Shown piece by piece: positions 1-10,693 of a stretch of 64,000 bases of DNA. A program made the position numbers and the translations under genes. The number at the start of each line of letters is the position of its first letter. The first letter of the stretch is position 1. The stretch lies in NCBI GenBank assembly GCA_037447655.1, contig JBBHKE010000413.1, forward strand, positions 124,001 through 188,000, in the 5' to 3' direction. The notes under the pieces were generated by a model. The model made no database searches. It was not told where the DNA came from and saw only the letters and a program-made list of their open reading frames with translations. The DNA comes from Zygnema cylindricum (taxonomy: Eukaryota; Streptophyta; Zygnematophyceae; Zygnematales; Zygnemataceae).

Positions 1-2738
1 CTCTCAATGGTATTATCGGGATTCAGCTTTAACTTGAATACCCACTTACAACCAATCGCTTTTCGATCCGGTGGAAGTTCCACAAGCTCCCAAGTTTGAG
101 CCTCCATAATTGACTTTATCTCGTCATTTGCCGCAGCAATCCACAGATCTTTTTCCGGAACAGAGAAAGCTTCTTGAATGGTAAGAGGCTCCCCTGTGAT
201 TGCAGAATAAGCATGATCCACTCGGTCACCTCTTAGCCGGCTGCTTTGTCTTCTTCCCCCCGGAAAATCTGAAGCGAGAATTGTTGGTCCCCGACGCAGT
301 CTTGGAGGAGGAGGAGGAGGAGGAGGAGGAGGAGGTCCGGTAGTAGTTGCAATAGTAGGTGGATCAGGCAGCCCCAAAACATGTGGTAGTTCAGATGTAG
401 ATGAAGAAACCGTTGTTTGCTTGAAAGGAATCTGCTCAAGGATGACATATTCCTGCAATTTTTCTGCCTTTTCCGCCTCATTCATGCTAAAAACATCAAC
501 AGATTGACTTTCTTCTTTGATTTGAATATTCCTAGCAATCTGAATAGTATTTTTCTGAGGATTATACACTCTATATCCTACCAACTCATCATCATAGCAC
601 AAAAATATGCCAGGTATAGATTTTGGACATAATTTCCAATTTGGAAGGTTATCCAACATAAAACACTTACTTCCAAATACTCTAAACTGACTAACATTCG
701 GCTTTCTTCTTGTCCACATTTCATAAGGTGTTTTATCCTTCACAGATCAAGTTTCTATTTTATTTCTAATGTAAGAAGCACACTGAAAAGCTTCCCCCCA
801 AAATTTCGGATCTACACTTTTATCCATCATCATAGACATATCACATTCAGTCAAGGTCCTATTGAGTCTTTCAGCCACACCATTCTGTTTCGGAGTGTAA
901 AAAACAGTAAACTCATGAGAAATTCCATTTTCTTTCAAGTATTCAGCAAAGGCATTTGATACATACTCTCCACCGTTGTCAGATCGCAAAGCAAGGATCG
1001 ATTTTCCGTGAAGTTTCTCCGCCCAGATCCGGAAATGCTTGAAATGTGTGAAGACCTCGCTCTTCTCCTTCATAAAGTACACTCGGCTGAAACGTGAGTG
1101 GTCATCAGTGAATGTAACAAGGTATTTCCTTCCACCAAGGGAAGGAACTTTGGCCGGTCCCCATACATCCGAGTGGATAAGGCCGAGAAGATCCTTTGCT
1201 CGATGATCTGAAGTCTGAGGTAAGGGAAGCTTATGAAGCTTTCCTAGAGCACAACCATCACAAACATGGGATTCCTTTTCACCAAGCTTGACACCTTCTA
1301 TCATATTAGTCTTCACCATCTTTTCAAGCCTCTCATTATGAACATGCCCAAGCCTTTTATGCCACAAAACATTTTCAGAAAGGACACTGGAGTACACAAA
1401 ATCAACTTTATTAACCAGGTCCATCCGATACAACATGTTTGGGCCTCTAGTTCCCACTAAGGCTACTCTCCCATCTTTGCTTACTATCTTTTTGCCTTTG
1501 CTCTGAAGAACATCAAAACCTTTACTTTCTGCAACTGAGGTAGAAAACAAATTTTTCTTAAATTTAGGCACATATAACACATCATGCAAAGTTCTTTTTA
1601 CAGCTTTGCCATCTATCTCACAATTCAGATCTATGCTACCCTTAGCATTAGCTTCCACCGTGGCACCACAAGCATAAAAGATTTGACGAGTAGGGATAGG
1701 TGTCATATCCTTGAAATACGATTTGTTCCAACACATATGGGAAGAACTTCCGGAGTCCATAATCCACCCGAGATCTCTCTCTCCCTCCATCATCTTTGCC
1801 ATAGCAAAGAACTCGGTGTCATCAGTTTTAGGAAAACTAACAACCTCTGATTTCTCCTTCTCCATCTCCTTTACCGGCTCCTCTTCCACCGCTGAAAAAG
1901 CTGCGGTTTTGCTCGGAGGTTTCGGTGTAAATGGAGCTCCTCTCACCTTCCATCCTTTGCGATAAGAACCTGTTTCACACGCTTTTATATACAAAGAACA
2001 AAACTTGTACAAATGACCATTATTATAGCAATAGACACACCGTTCATATTGCTGAAATGACTGATTTCCTTGAAATCTATTATCTCTCTGAAACTGAGCA
2101 TTGTAAGCTACAGCTGGCTTTCCAGAATTAAATGCCAATTGATTCGCTTCTTCTTCTAGCACATACTCTATAGCTGTAGCTAGATTCCACTGTGTCTTAT
2201 CCAATTTTTTCAGTTCATCATAGGCACCTTTATACTCACTAGGAAGCCCCCTCACTAAAATCATTGCTTGGTGATACTCAGGAAATGAACCACCTGAACA
2301 TGCATTTTCAGCAACTAGAAGTCTGAATTTATTGCAATATTCTGCCATGCTTCCGCCTGTATACTTATATTCCCAGATCTGCCCAGCAGTTATAATCTCA
2401 TGTTGTGCATTAGCCCTAGAATATGTCTTTTTCAAAGCATCCCAAATCTCTGATGCTTTAGAAGCCTGAATATATGTCATATGCAGCTCCTTAGATATCA
2501 TTAATTTTATCAAATGAAGAGCCTGCTCATTCTTTTGATCATAGGTTACATCAGTTTCTACCATAGATCCATTAACAACATCAAAAAGCTTTACTTGTAC
2601 AAAATACGACCTTACAAGATCTGCCCAATACAGATATTCTCTCCCATCAAAAACCGGAATTCGTGAAGGCGGGCCCGTAACCTGTTGTTCTGAGACAACA
2701 GCCGGAACCGAAGACGATGAGGATGCCGGTGTAGTCAT
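1..2738 (-). pseudogene. Cop-1 gag-protease-integrase-RT polyprotein, one in-frame stop, C-terminus off window
   Basis: Single frame from ATG at 2738 to position 1, broken only by a TGA at 747-749 (E-T-stop-S, probably from an Arg CGA codon). Gag spans about residues 1-300 with knuckle CVYCYNNGHLYKFC (CX2CX4HX4C) near 234-247. Protease has WIMDSGSSSHMC near 325-337. Integrase has HKRLGH and CDGC near 457-500, HSDVWGP near 521, DNGGEY near 588 and KQNGVAERLNR near 615. Beyond the stop the frame continues through FRVFGSKCF, a poly-proline run coded by a GGA-type repeat (about 305-335), and [21 protein letters not shown] at the start of RT. The start is chosen because the Ser-rich N-terminus continues in frame through the LTR end. 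It could be an intact element with one recent nonsense mutation. Confidence 0.9.
2668..2682 (-). other. Cop-1 primer-binding site, initiator tRNA-Met anticodon type
   Basis: Immediately next to the LTR and read on the minus strand, GGTTACGGGCCCGCC matches 13 of 15 bases of GGTTATGGGCCCACC, the complement of the anticodon stem-loop of a plant-type initiator tRNA-Met as I recall it. It lies inside gag and codes for V-T-G-P-P. Confidence 0.72.
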
Positions 2739-3521
2739 CTCGGAACCAAACCAAGCAAGAAACTTTCACAAAAACCAGTCTGAAAAACAGCAACTTCAAC
2801 AGTTGATAAAAACCAAACCAGAGACACAATAGCTCTGAAAATCTACCACAATGTAGATAATATCAAGATGAACATACACACAAAATTACATGTAATTCTG
2901 CTAACAGATCTGTGAGATATCCACAGATGAAAATGCCAAAAACAGGCTGTACAGTTTTGACTACAAAATGTTCATACCTTCAAAGTTATCTAAGTCCTAC
3001 TAATATACACCGAAGCCTATGCTGCTGAACGTACGGAGGCATACCAGCCGTACAATAAATACCTGCGGCTCGAACCGAACAAGGTACGTCATACAAAAAG
3101 ATTCCTTTACTAATCAACTAACCACACAAAGACAAAAATCTACTTAACTAGATATTTACAAAGGAGTAGGATTCTATATGCCACGTCATTTGTCGTGTAT
3201 GTGGCTCACACGGACCAGCATTTGTCGGCGGTCTCCCTCAGCCGCGTACATATCACATTCGGCACCGTAAACAAATCTCCATGTGCCATTTTGTCCTCAA
3301 GTGTATATATGCACAAACAATCGGATATTCTGGAGTGTCCTCTTTCTTGTAGTGACTTGTGTCTCGAGAGTGTATACAAAGGTGTACTCCCTACCGATCT
3401 AGTGGAACATCAATTCTGGTATGTAATGAAACGAACTTACAACCAAACATATGCTAATTCGTGAAACTCTCTCTCCCTCACACTCGAGGCATAGAGAGGA
3501 CTAAAGCTTTCCAAAACAACA
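2683..3521 (-). repeat. Cop-1 5' LTR (839 bp)
   Basis: On the plus strand it runs from TGTTGTTCTG to CAAAACAACA, giving a terminal inverted repeat TGTTGTT/AACAACA. Read in element orientation, the head TGTTGTTTTGGAAAGC is close to the heads of the other LTRs at 10676, 21336, 61681 and 63778. Its last 56 bp in element orientation code for the first 18 gag residues plus two bases of the next codon. The only copy in view, so the pair cannot be compared. Confidence 0.88.
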
Positions 3522-3547
3522 CTGTGTGCTATATTGTCCCTTTTACA
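3522..3547 (+). repeat. Gyp-1 5' LTR remnant
   Basis: The 26 bases CTGTGTGCTATATTGTCCCT followed by TTTACA match the end of the 3' LTR (about 9694-9720) with few differences. The upstream part of this LTR is separated by the Cop-1 insertion and lies outside the window. Confidence 0.82.
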
Positions 3548-3548
3548 C

Positions 3549-3560
3549 TGGTATCAGAGC
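3549..3560 (+). other. Gyp-1 primer-binding site, tRNA-Met 3'-end type
   Basis: TGGTATCAGAGC starts one base after the LTR end. It is the standard plant-type site complementary to the 3' end of initiator tRNA-Met. This contrasts with the copia elements here, which use the internal anticodon region of the same tRNA. Confidence 0.88.
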
Positions 3561-3580
3561 ATTTCCTGTGACTCGACAGC

Positions 3581-4482
3581 ATGGATGAACACGGCGTATC
3601 CACGACAGATATATTGGCGCAAGTTCTCAAGGAGTTAGAAAGTGTGAGATTACAGAACGCGCAACTGAGCAACACCGTCGCAGCCTTGGAGTCTCGTCTT
3701 GGTGAGCGTCCTCATGGAGGAATAGAGAGAGACTTCAGGAGATCGAAATTAAGACTTCCCGACGAGTTTGACCCTGCAAGACACAAGAACCTTCACACAT
3801 GGTTATTCTCCGTTGCAAACTATCTCGAGAATTTTCCTAGTCTATCGGATCGTGACTAGATTCAAACGCAGGTGGTCTTCTTAAAGGGGCAGCGGGGGCA
3901 TGGTGGAGGACATTGGTGGAGGATGATGGGATACCGACCGTCTGGGCGCTCTTCGTCCAACTTCTCCGCGACGCTTGGCAGCCCGTCAACACGGTGAAGG
4001 CGGCAAGAGATAAGATTGTAGTATTGAAGCAACGAACTTCAGTGATGGAGTTTACGTAGCCGTTCTTGGAGTGCAAAGTTCAAATACCTACGATGACGGA
4101 GGATGAAGCCGTGGATCGCTACGTGAAGGGGCTTAAATTGTCTATTCGTAGGAATGTTGAACAATGGCTTGCTCGGGAAAACACGACTCCTACTCTCTCG
4201 GCAATCATCCAAATTGCGGAGCGGACCGATTCGGTCGTCTTTAACCTCCGGAGACTTTATCACTATGGGTCGAGCAGTAGCGGAGGAAACCGACGAGACG
4301 AAGGTCCAACCCCCATGGAGCTCGGCGCAATTAATGAGGATAAAGAAGTGGTCAACGTCCTGCGCACAAAAGAAGAAACCTACCAAGACCGAGACCAATG
4401 ACTTATCCCCCGAGGAAATCCAGCGGAGGAGGCAAAATGGCCTATGCTTCCAGTGCGGTTCCCCAGATCATATGGCTTGAGA
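3581..4482 (+). pseudogene. Gyp-1 gag, broken
   Basis: ATG 3581 opens a 92-codon frame with a coiled-coil-like heptad stretch (VLKELESVRLQNAQL, residues about 15-30) and SKLRLPDEFD, ending at TAG 3857-3859. Downstream text still reads as a retrotransposon gag domain (GAWWRTLVEDDG near 3894; RYVKGLKLSIRRNVEQWL near 4120). A CCHC knuckle begins GLCFQCGSPDHMA near 4440-4478, where the frame stops before the final Cys. Capsid and nucleocapsid function is therefore lost; at least two stops and a frame change are visible. Confidence 0.82.
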
Positions 4483-4525
4483 ATGTTAAAAACGGAAAGG
4501 TCCCACAAAGGGAAAACTTACCGTT

Positions 4526-7500
4526 ATGAGGTTAGCCGGTGAAGGAGGAGAGCCTTTGATGTTTCGGTGTCAAATTGGAATGAGCGCAGCTAACTTCATG
4601 TTGGACTCCGGAGCATCGGGAAACTTCATTAACGAGGCGACGGTGAAAAGGTTGAAACTTCCTCTTGTGGTACTAAAGGACAATCAGTTGGTACAATTGG
4701 CCGACGGAAGTTCCTTAACGATTACCCATCGTACCCCGAGGTTACGCGTCGGCATTGAGAAATTCGGATGGTATGACACGCTTCATATATTACCTCTTGG
4801 GGACCATGAGGTAATCTTGGGGAAGCCGTGGCTGAAAAAATGGAATCCGACGATCGATTGGAGAAGTGGCGCCATGAGAGTGAAGAAAGGTGAAGAATAG
4901 TTTGAGGTAAATACAAGAGCGGCTGGTAAGGAAGCGGAAGAGGGACGCCTGCTTTCGGCCTTACAGCTGAAGAGGGCACTCAAGAGAGGGGAAACGATTA
5001 GTATGGCGATCGTCCAGCTAATAGAGGAGGCGAAGGAGGAGATTCCGGAAGAATGGAAGAAGGACCTCGACTTTGACTCAAAAGAGAGGGACGACGTAGG
5101 AAAGACTTCCGAAGAGGCCCCGAAAGTCGTGACAAAACTTCTCGAGGAGTACGTAGACATATTTCCCCCTAAGCTCCCCGAAGGATTACCTCCAAAGCGC
5201 GAGGTAGACCATAAGATAGAGCTTGTTCCAAGAGTGGTACCCCCGGCTAATCGGATGTACAAGATGAGTTACACTGAGTTAGACGAGCTCAAAAAGCAAC
5301 TCGCGGAGTTGGTCGAAGCCGGAGCAATCGAACCGAGCAAGTCACCATATGGAGCCCCCGTGCTTTTCGTAAACAAGAAAGATGGAGGTTTCCGTATGTG
5401 TATAGACTACCAAGCGCTAAACAAATTAACGGTGAAGAATGCGTACCTTTTACCGAGGATTGACGAGTTATTGGATCGACTGCGCGGAGCTAAATATTTT
5501 TCCAAGATAGACTTACAGAGCGGCTACCACCACATCAGAATTGTTGAGAAGGATGTGGAAAAGACGACATTTAGAACTCGGTACGGTCATTTTCAGTTTC
5601 GGGTAATGCCGTTCGGGTTGACTAATGCACCGGCAACTTTTATGCATTTAATGAATTCCATCTTTCGGGAATATCTGGATGCGTTTGTAATCATCTTCCT
5701 CGACGACATCCTGGTGTATAACCGAACGCAGGAGGAACATATAAAGCATTTGCCGACGGTCTTACAAGTCCTTCGGGAAAATAAGTTGTACGCAAATAAA
5801 AGCAAATGTGATTTCTTCAAGGAGAAAATTGATTTTCTGGGCCATGTGGTGAGCCAAGACGGAATCGCAGTGGATCCAAACAAAACGAAGGCAGTGAAGG
5901 AGTGGCCGCAGCCGGCGAATACTACGGAATTACGGAGCTTTCAAGGATTATGCTCCTACTATCGCCGTTATGTCGAAGGTTTCGCAAAAATCGCTACACC
6001 CCTCACCGAGTTACTCAAGAATGATGTGCCCAATGAGTGGAAATCGGCGCAAAGGGCAGCCTTTAACACGCTAAAGAAGCGGTTGGTCACCACCCATGTG
6101 TCAGCTGTTCCCGACCCGGACTTACCTTGGACGATAATCACCGACGACAACGATACGGCTATTGGAGCAATCCTTAAGCAAGATCAAGGAAAAGGCCTTC
6201 AACCCATTGCCTACGACAGTCGAAAACTAAAGGCAGCAGAGCTTAACTGGGCCACCCATGAAAAAGAGACTATTGCGATCATCAATGGGCTGGAAGTTTG
6301 GAAATGTTACGTCCAAGGAAAACGGATCACAATTATCACGGATCACCACGCCCTACAATATCTGCAAACCTAGCCAAAGTTGTCCAAGAAATAAGTGCGA
6401 TGGATGACGTTTCTTTTGACCTTTGGATCGGAACTTGTCATCGAGTATAAGCCGGGCAAGACGAACCCGGCGGATGCGCTGTCAAGAAGACCCGGAGTCG
6501 CTGCGCTAGTAGCGGAGCAACGACCGCAAGCATCGCAGCATGTAAACGTGAACTCTGTGAAAGAGAACACCGCAGCGTCGACTGCAGCGCAAGATCCGAA
6601 ACTCAGCGCAGTCACAAGTACTGTGCAAGTGGACGAACAATGGTTAAGCAGAATAAAGGCCGCCTACGGCGACGACAACACACTGAATGAACTCATTAAA
6701 CGGAAGGTACTAATTCGAACCGCCAACGGTAAGTGGCGCTACAGACTGGGTAAAACAATACGACTGTATGTTCCGACAAATATGGAGTTACGTCATACGA
6801 TTCTTATAATGAGTCACGATGAGCCGCTCAGTGGACATTTTGGGCGGGATAAAAGAATTGCGCGTGTCGCTGAGGCGTATTACTGGCCGAGCATGACTTG
6901 CGACATTGCGGAATATGTCCGAACGTGCGACTCCTGTAACAAGAACAAATCGGAACCAGGGCAACAAGGTCTGTTACAACCCCTTCCCATACCATTTGTC
7001 CATTGGGAAGCAATTTCGATGGACTTCATCGTAGCTCTTCCGTTGACAAAGGAGGGCTACGACTCAATCTTCGTCGTCATGGATTACTTAACGAAAATGG
7101 CCCATTTCTTACCCACGTCCACCACAACCACTACACGAGATATCGCGGACTTATTCTTTCAGAGATATTCCGCCATCACGGACTTCCGAATAGGATCTTC
7201 AGCGACAGCAATCGCAAATTTATGAGCCACTTTTGGCGAAATCTATTTACGCTGTGTGGCACGCACTTGGCCATGTCCACAGCTTATCACCCTCAAACTG
7301 ATGGTCTGACTGAAAGGGTGAATCGAACTCTAGGCGATGCTGGCTTATGTCTCGGTGCACTAAACGGATTAGGTGGACCATTTTACGACGATCGAGGTGG
7401 CGTACAACAGTGCGGTGCACTCGTCTACGAATGCTACGCCATTCTCACTAAATAGACGACAACCCACTCTTCCCCAAAACTTATTGGTAGCGGATTGCCA

Positions 7501-7795
7501 TACGCCGGCAGCTCTGGATCTTGCCAAAACGCTGGAAGGAAACTTGGAAAAGGGGACCAAGGCACTACAGTTAGCAAAAGATCGCCAAAAGTCGCAGGCC
7601 GACGCTCACCGGAAGGACGCCGTCTTTGGCGTGGGGGAAAAAGTTTGCCTTAATATGGCAAACTCTGCTTCAAGGTCCCTCCCATTCCCATCCCATCCCC
7701 AAACCATCCCACCCAACCCCAGTCCCACCCAGCATGATCCCATTCCACCTAATATTCAGGTGAAGGGCTACCAGGTCGGCATGGCCCCAAAGTGA
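4526..7795 (+). pseudogene. Gyp-1 pol: protease, RT, RNase H, integrase, broken
   Basis: One frame carries protease (FMLDSGASGNFINE, about 4589-4630), RT ([20 protein letters not shown] near 5345; [11 protein letters not shown] near 5686, an FLDD active site), RNase H ([14 protein letters not shown] near 6140) and integrase (zinc finger HFGRDKR...YVRTCDSCNKNK, 6834-6945; MDFIVALPLTKEGYDSIFVV near 7019). In-frame stops are TAG 4898, TAG 6371 and TAA 6392. Integrase then changes frame near 7150 (FSDSNRKFM, TERVNRTLG) and returns near 7370. The C-terminal VGEKVCLNMAN is cut near 7665; the frame stays open through C-rich repeat to 7795. No chromodomain is recognisable. Confidence 0.88.
7668..7765 (+). 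repeat. C-rich low-complexity tract (CCCAT/CCCAC-like)
   Basis: Irregular repeats of TCCCATTCCCATCCCATCCC type start where the integrase homology stops, marking an insertion or expansion that separates pol from the downstream segment. No target duplication is visible. Confidence 0.7.
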
Positions 7796-8270
7796 CCAGG
7801 AGGACCGCGATTCCCTGAAGCCGCTTCGGCTTTCACCAAAGTGCCACACCCTACACACCTGAGGGGCACCGTCATGGCTGGGGCGCTGCAGCCGCAAACT
7901 ATCGCACTATATTGGGACACCAGGAATGGGCCGCACAAGGCTATGCAGCGAGCCGCAACACCGCAAAGCAACATGGTTAAGATGCCGCCGAAATAGCCAG
8001 CCACCGCCCACATTCCTGGTCAATGACGAATCAGAGCCACGTTGCAACAACGAACTTTCGCCGCACCGACGCAGCTTTATAAATGTTGGACGCTACCATA
8101 CCCTCGCACGCTGCGACGCTTCAGAAGTGAAACCCTCAACACTCGTTGATAAAGCCGCCATCCACCCTCGCGACCAACCTAGTCTTGGCAGCTTAGAAAT
8201 TACTTCCCTCCGCACAGTCACTTTGCCTTCACTTTTGGAATTACCAGAATTGTCTTCTACAACGGTGTCT
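7766..8270 (+). other. Unassigned GC-rich segment after gypsy integrase
   Basis: An open frame runs through most of it (from 7926), but the peptide is unlike any family I recognise. It contains TTTATAAAT at 8076-8084, about 190 bp before the ATG at 8271, which could be chance or a promoter. Composition is clearly richer in GC than the copia and satellite neighbours. Confidence 0.4.
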
Positions 8271-8954
8271 ATGGCGTCATCGTCCTCGCCACCACCAAAA
8301 AGGAGGAGACTTGTACGAGTGGGGCAAGAGGATGTGACCCGTCCCAAGAGATTATTAATGGCGGCGGAGGCCATGGTAGAGGCAGACCGGAGAAGAGAGG
8401 TAGAAGCGCAGCCGGAACCAGAAAAAACCGCCAGTAGCGTGGCAGGGCCGGCAAGGAGCAGTGGAGGGGAGGGGTCGGATAGTTCACAGGACCCCAAATA
8501 CACTCCAACCTGGGAAGGGGATCAAGAATATAAAGAAGATCATGAGCTCTCAGAGGCGGAGGAACCAGAACAAGAAACAACGCCTCTGCCAATTGAGGAG
8601 CGAGCCTCGGATCTAGAGGTGATGAGGGACCCCAACAAGGAGAGTATCGCTAACGAGCAAGCCTCCAAAAGCGCGGAAAACAAAGCGGAAGCACAATACC
8701 CTAATGGAGAAGAGGTGTATCTCCTTTGGGGAAATCAAAGGGAGACGGCCGAGGAGAGTGAACAAGGAGAGGAAATTCCCGATTACCTCTTTCCACTTCT
8801 TGCCGACACACAGCATCCGGATCTCACCTTCAGCTTCGCGACACGCTTGTATTGGGATCCTTGGAGTGGCACCTGGAGTGGCATACGGGAAAACCTAGGG
8901 ATCCTATCTTTATTTCCGCCAGCGTACCATCACACCCGGCTTGGAATTTTATGA
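8271..8954 (+). CDS. Hypothetical acidic protein within Gyp-1, function unknown
   Basis: The frame is open from 7926; ATG 8271 is preferred because it begins a typical disordered N-terminus (MASSSSPPPKRRRL) with a basic KRRR cluster that could be a nuclear signal. It continues with RPKRLLMAAEAMVEADRRR, then a long Glu/Ser/Pro-rich acidic region (SDSSQDPKYTPTWEGDQEYK; SEAEEPEQETTPLPIEERA), predicted disordered. It stops at 8954 while the adjacent frame (8852-9268) takes over coding-like text, so the C-terminus is probably frameshifted. It lies between integrase and 3' LTR, the place of extra (env-like or accessory) ORFs in some gypsy lineages. No transmembrane segment or envelope motif is seen. 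It may instead be captured host sequence. Confidence 0.4.
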   Translation: MASSSSPPPKRRRLVRVGQEDVTRPKRLLMAAEAMVEADRRREVEAQPEPEKTASSVAGPARSSGGEGSDSSQDPKYTPTWEGDQEYKEDHELSEAEEPEQETTPLPIEERASDLEVMRDPNKESIANEQASKSAENKAEAQYPNGEEVYLLWGNQRETAEESEQGEEIPDYLFPLLADTQHPDLTFSFATRLYWDPWSGTWSGIRENLGILSLFPPAYHHTRLGIL

Positions 8955-9268
8955 GAACAAAAGACCTCGGGAACAATCACAAGGGTTATGTGCAGTTAAA
9001 CCCACATACTCTTCCGTTTGTGGAAGTAGTGGGGGACAACTACCGGTGCAGGATATATGTTCCAAGGTTACTCTGTCAGTATCACCCGTGGGATGTCCGC
9101 CTCTATGACATCAACTCGACGCCCTTCACCAGGAGTTCGAGGAGTATCGCGAGGAAACATACGATATACTCCGGCAGTTGCAATTTCCCTGAGTCAGTCA
9201 AGGTTCAGCGGGACGTTGAATCCTTGGTGGGAGGCACTGTAATAGGGTTACAGGATTCGGGTACTTAG
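8852..9268 (+). pseudogene. Probable frameshifted C-terminal part of the Gyp-1 accessory ORF
   Basis: Frame +2 relative to the preceding ORF, overlapping it by about 100 bp. The peptide is coding-like in composition (PIFISASVPSHPAWNFMRTK; YRCRIYVPRLLCQYHPWDVR) and ends at TAG 9266-9268. I do not recognise a family. A 12-bp imperfect tandem duplication (8862-8873 and 8874-8885) lies in the overlap but does not by itself change frame. Confidence 0.35.
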
Positions 9269-9413
9269 TGGCTAGGGCTAGGCTGCTATAGTTGCGATTC
9301 CAGAACAGCGCAGCTGCAATTCCAGACCAACGCAGCGTAGCAGCATAGCAACTTAGCGGCGTAGCAACTTAGTAGCGCCGCAACATAGCAGCGAAGCAGA
9401 GCAACGCCGCAGA
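9269..9413 (+). repeat. GCAGC/TAGCAA-rich stretch before the gypsy 3' LTR
   Basis: Short degenerate repeats built on GTAGCAGCATAGCAACTTAG. Similar words recur in the Cop-5 3' untranslated region (26480-26600) and LTRs (26290-26420, 31340-31462). No coding potential. Confidence 0.5.
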
Positions 9414-9720
9414 ATGTAGAATGAGCGGTATAGTTCTGGAAGAATGTTTGGATAGATCTAGGTTGACCGGGTAGGTCCACGTGTACAGTTGTATCGTACT
9501 AGGTTTACTAGTAGCTAGCTTGTTTAAATAGTCAGGTAGGCTTGTAAATAGAGGACGCGAAGTAAACCTATGAAGCAAGCGCAACCTTGTACTCTCTTCC
9601 AAGTAATAAAGCGCAACCTTGTCTGCCAGTGATGTGTGCTCCGACTGTTGCTACGGGAAGATCCTTAGTGATTTCCGCTGTGCATTATGGCGTGCTGTGT
9701 GCTATTTTGTCCCTTTTACA
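9414..9720 (+). repeat. Gyp-1 3' LTR (left edge uncertain)
   Basis: The right edge is firm: TGTGCTATTTTGTCCCTTTTACA ends at 9720 and matches the 5' remnant. The left edge is a guess at TGTAGAATGAG (9414), which would give a TGTA...TACA inverted repeat; no clean polypurine tract precedes it. Direct repeats of AAGCGCAACCTTGT occur inside (about 9579 and 9610). Confidence 0.55.
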
Positions 9721-9796
9721 ATAAGCATCTGTTCACTAAGCTGAGAAATATTTTTACAGTGGAGATTGAATATGGAGATGGGAGGGTAGTTACAGC
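9721..9796 (+). pseudogene. Cop-3 family protease fragment between gypsy and Cop-2
   Basis: Translates to HLFTKLRNIFTVEIEYGDGR, the segment just after the protease active site; the same segment occurs at 15920-15960 and 63505-63560. It is the remains of a plus-strand Cop-3 copy hit by Gyp-1 on its left and Cop-2 on its right. Confidence 0.75.
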
Positions 9797-10676
9797 TGTT
9801 CTGTGATTGCTATACCAACTGAAGATGAAGATGATGTTGGAGTAGACATCTCAGAATTGAGATAAGCAAGAAGCTCTCACAGATGCTCAAAAAAATACAC
9901 ACAACTTTGGAACACAGCCAAAGATAATTTAGGTAATTAAATGGCATTAAAAATCTTACACAATGCAGATAATACACAAAAGAACACAAGTGCAAATTTA
10001 CACAGAAATCTGCAAACAGATCTGAGAGATATTTTCAGTCAAAGATATCAAAAATGTCATAGCATAATTTTGATACAACAAGTTCCTAATTTTAAGATGG
10101 CTAAGTCCTATTCTTATACCTAAAAGATCTATTCTTCTAAGAGCTAGCAGCCACTTATTCCCCTAACTAAGCAAAGGAGGCATACCAACCATGCATCAAT
10201 AATATCTACTTTTCTAAAAGAGGATACCTGAATATGTCAAGTTATGTCATACAAAAAGAATTTGAACTGAGGCACTAATAAAACAAAACACGCTTCTGTA
10301 CAAATTAGAGATAAGTAACATCACTGTACATCGTGTACAAACACGTTAGATAATTACAGACGTGGTCTCGGATAACCACCTTCCGTCGGCGGCAAATCTT
10401 CACCGTCTATCATTTCGAAGTTTCATCCAAGATGAAACTTTTATGTGACAATTCGGTCTTTATGGTAAGCCTGAATAGTACGAACGGATCTTTGTAGAGA
10501 GTCTCATTTACCGACGCGTGTCTTGAAGTGTCTCACACCGTGAACTCCCTCACTGTTCAGTGAAGTATTAATTTTGGTACATACTGAACCAAACTTTTCA
10601 AAAAATATTCTAAATACTGAGAAAACACTCCCCTCGCCTATGAAACTTAGTGAGGACTAAAGCTTTCAAAATAACC
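9797..10676 (-). repeat. Cop-2 3' LTR (880 bp)
   Basis: Runs from TGTTCTGTGATTGC (one TGT shorter than family members) to CAAAATAACC, a mutated form of the CAAAACAACA end. Similar along its length to the LTRs at 20456-21336 and 60800-61681. In element orientation the last 53 bp code for 17 gag residues plus CA, three bases fewer than relatives but still in phase. Confidence 0.85.
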
Positions 10677-10693
10677 CTCCCCTAAAGCTTTAG
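10677..10693 (-). other. Cop-2 polypurine tract
   Basis: On the minus strand, CTAAAGCTTTAGGGGAG directly precedes the 3' LTR, where plus-strand priming is expected. Identical tracts are found at 26448-26464 (Cop-5) and 61682-61698 (Cop-4L). Confidence 0.75.

Larger units (their letters stand above)
1..3521 (-). mobile_element. Ty1/copia retrotransposon Cop-1, 5' part, truncated by window edge
   Basis: Minus-strand copia. From right to left it shows the 5' LTR (2683-3521), a primer-binding site, gag, protease, integrase and the start of reverse transcriptase; the rest lies beyond position 1. The right LTR edge ACAACA at 3521 abuts CTGTGTGCTAT, which also occurs near the end of the gypsy 3' LTR (about 9694-9704). 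Cop-1 therefore inserted 26 bp before the end of the Gyp-1 5' LTR and is younger than Gyp-1. The partner 3' LTR and the left target duplication are outside the window. It is the best-preserved coding copy here, with a single stop seen across about 900 codons. Confidence 0.93.
3522..9720 (+). mobile_element. Ty3/gypsy retrotransposon Gyp-1, degenerate, 5' LTR truncated by Cop-1
   Basis: Plus-strand gypsy with domain order gag, protease, RT, RNase H, integrase, which defines Ty3/gypsy. It is bounded by a 26-bp 5' LTR remnant (3522-3547) and a 3' LTR ending at 9720; both end in CCCTTTTACA. It is unusually long after integrase, with about 1.75 kb between the broken integrase (about 7665) and the putative 3' LTR. 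Gag and pol contain several stops and frameshifts, so it is not autonomous. The base after 9720 begins a Cop-3 protease scrap, which was the target. Confidence 0.9.

Noticed and set aside
1266-2131. Plus-strand ORFs of 60-90 codons inside Cop-1 (and similar ones in the other minus-strand elements)
   Set aside because: They are antisense shadows of well-supported gag and pol coding with no domain content of their own.
8076-8084. TATA box for a host gene starting at 8271
   Set aside because: A lone TTTATAAAT is weak evidence and lies inside a gypsy element; noted only in the entry for the segment.
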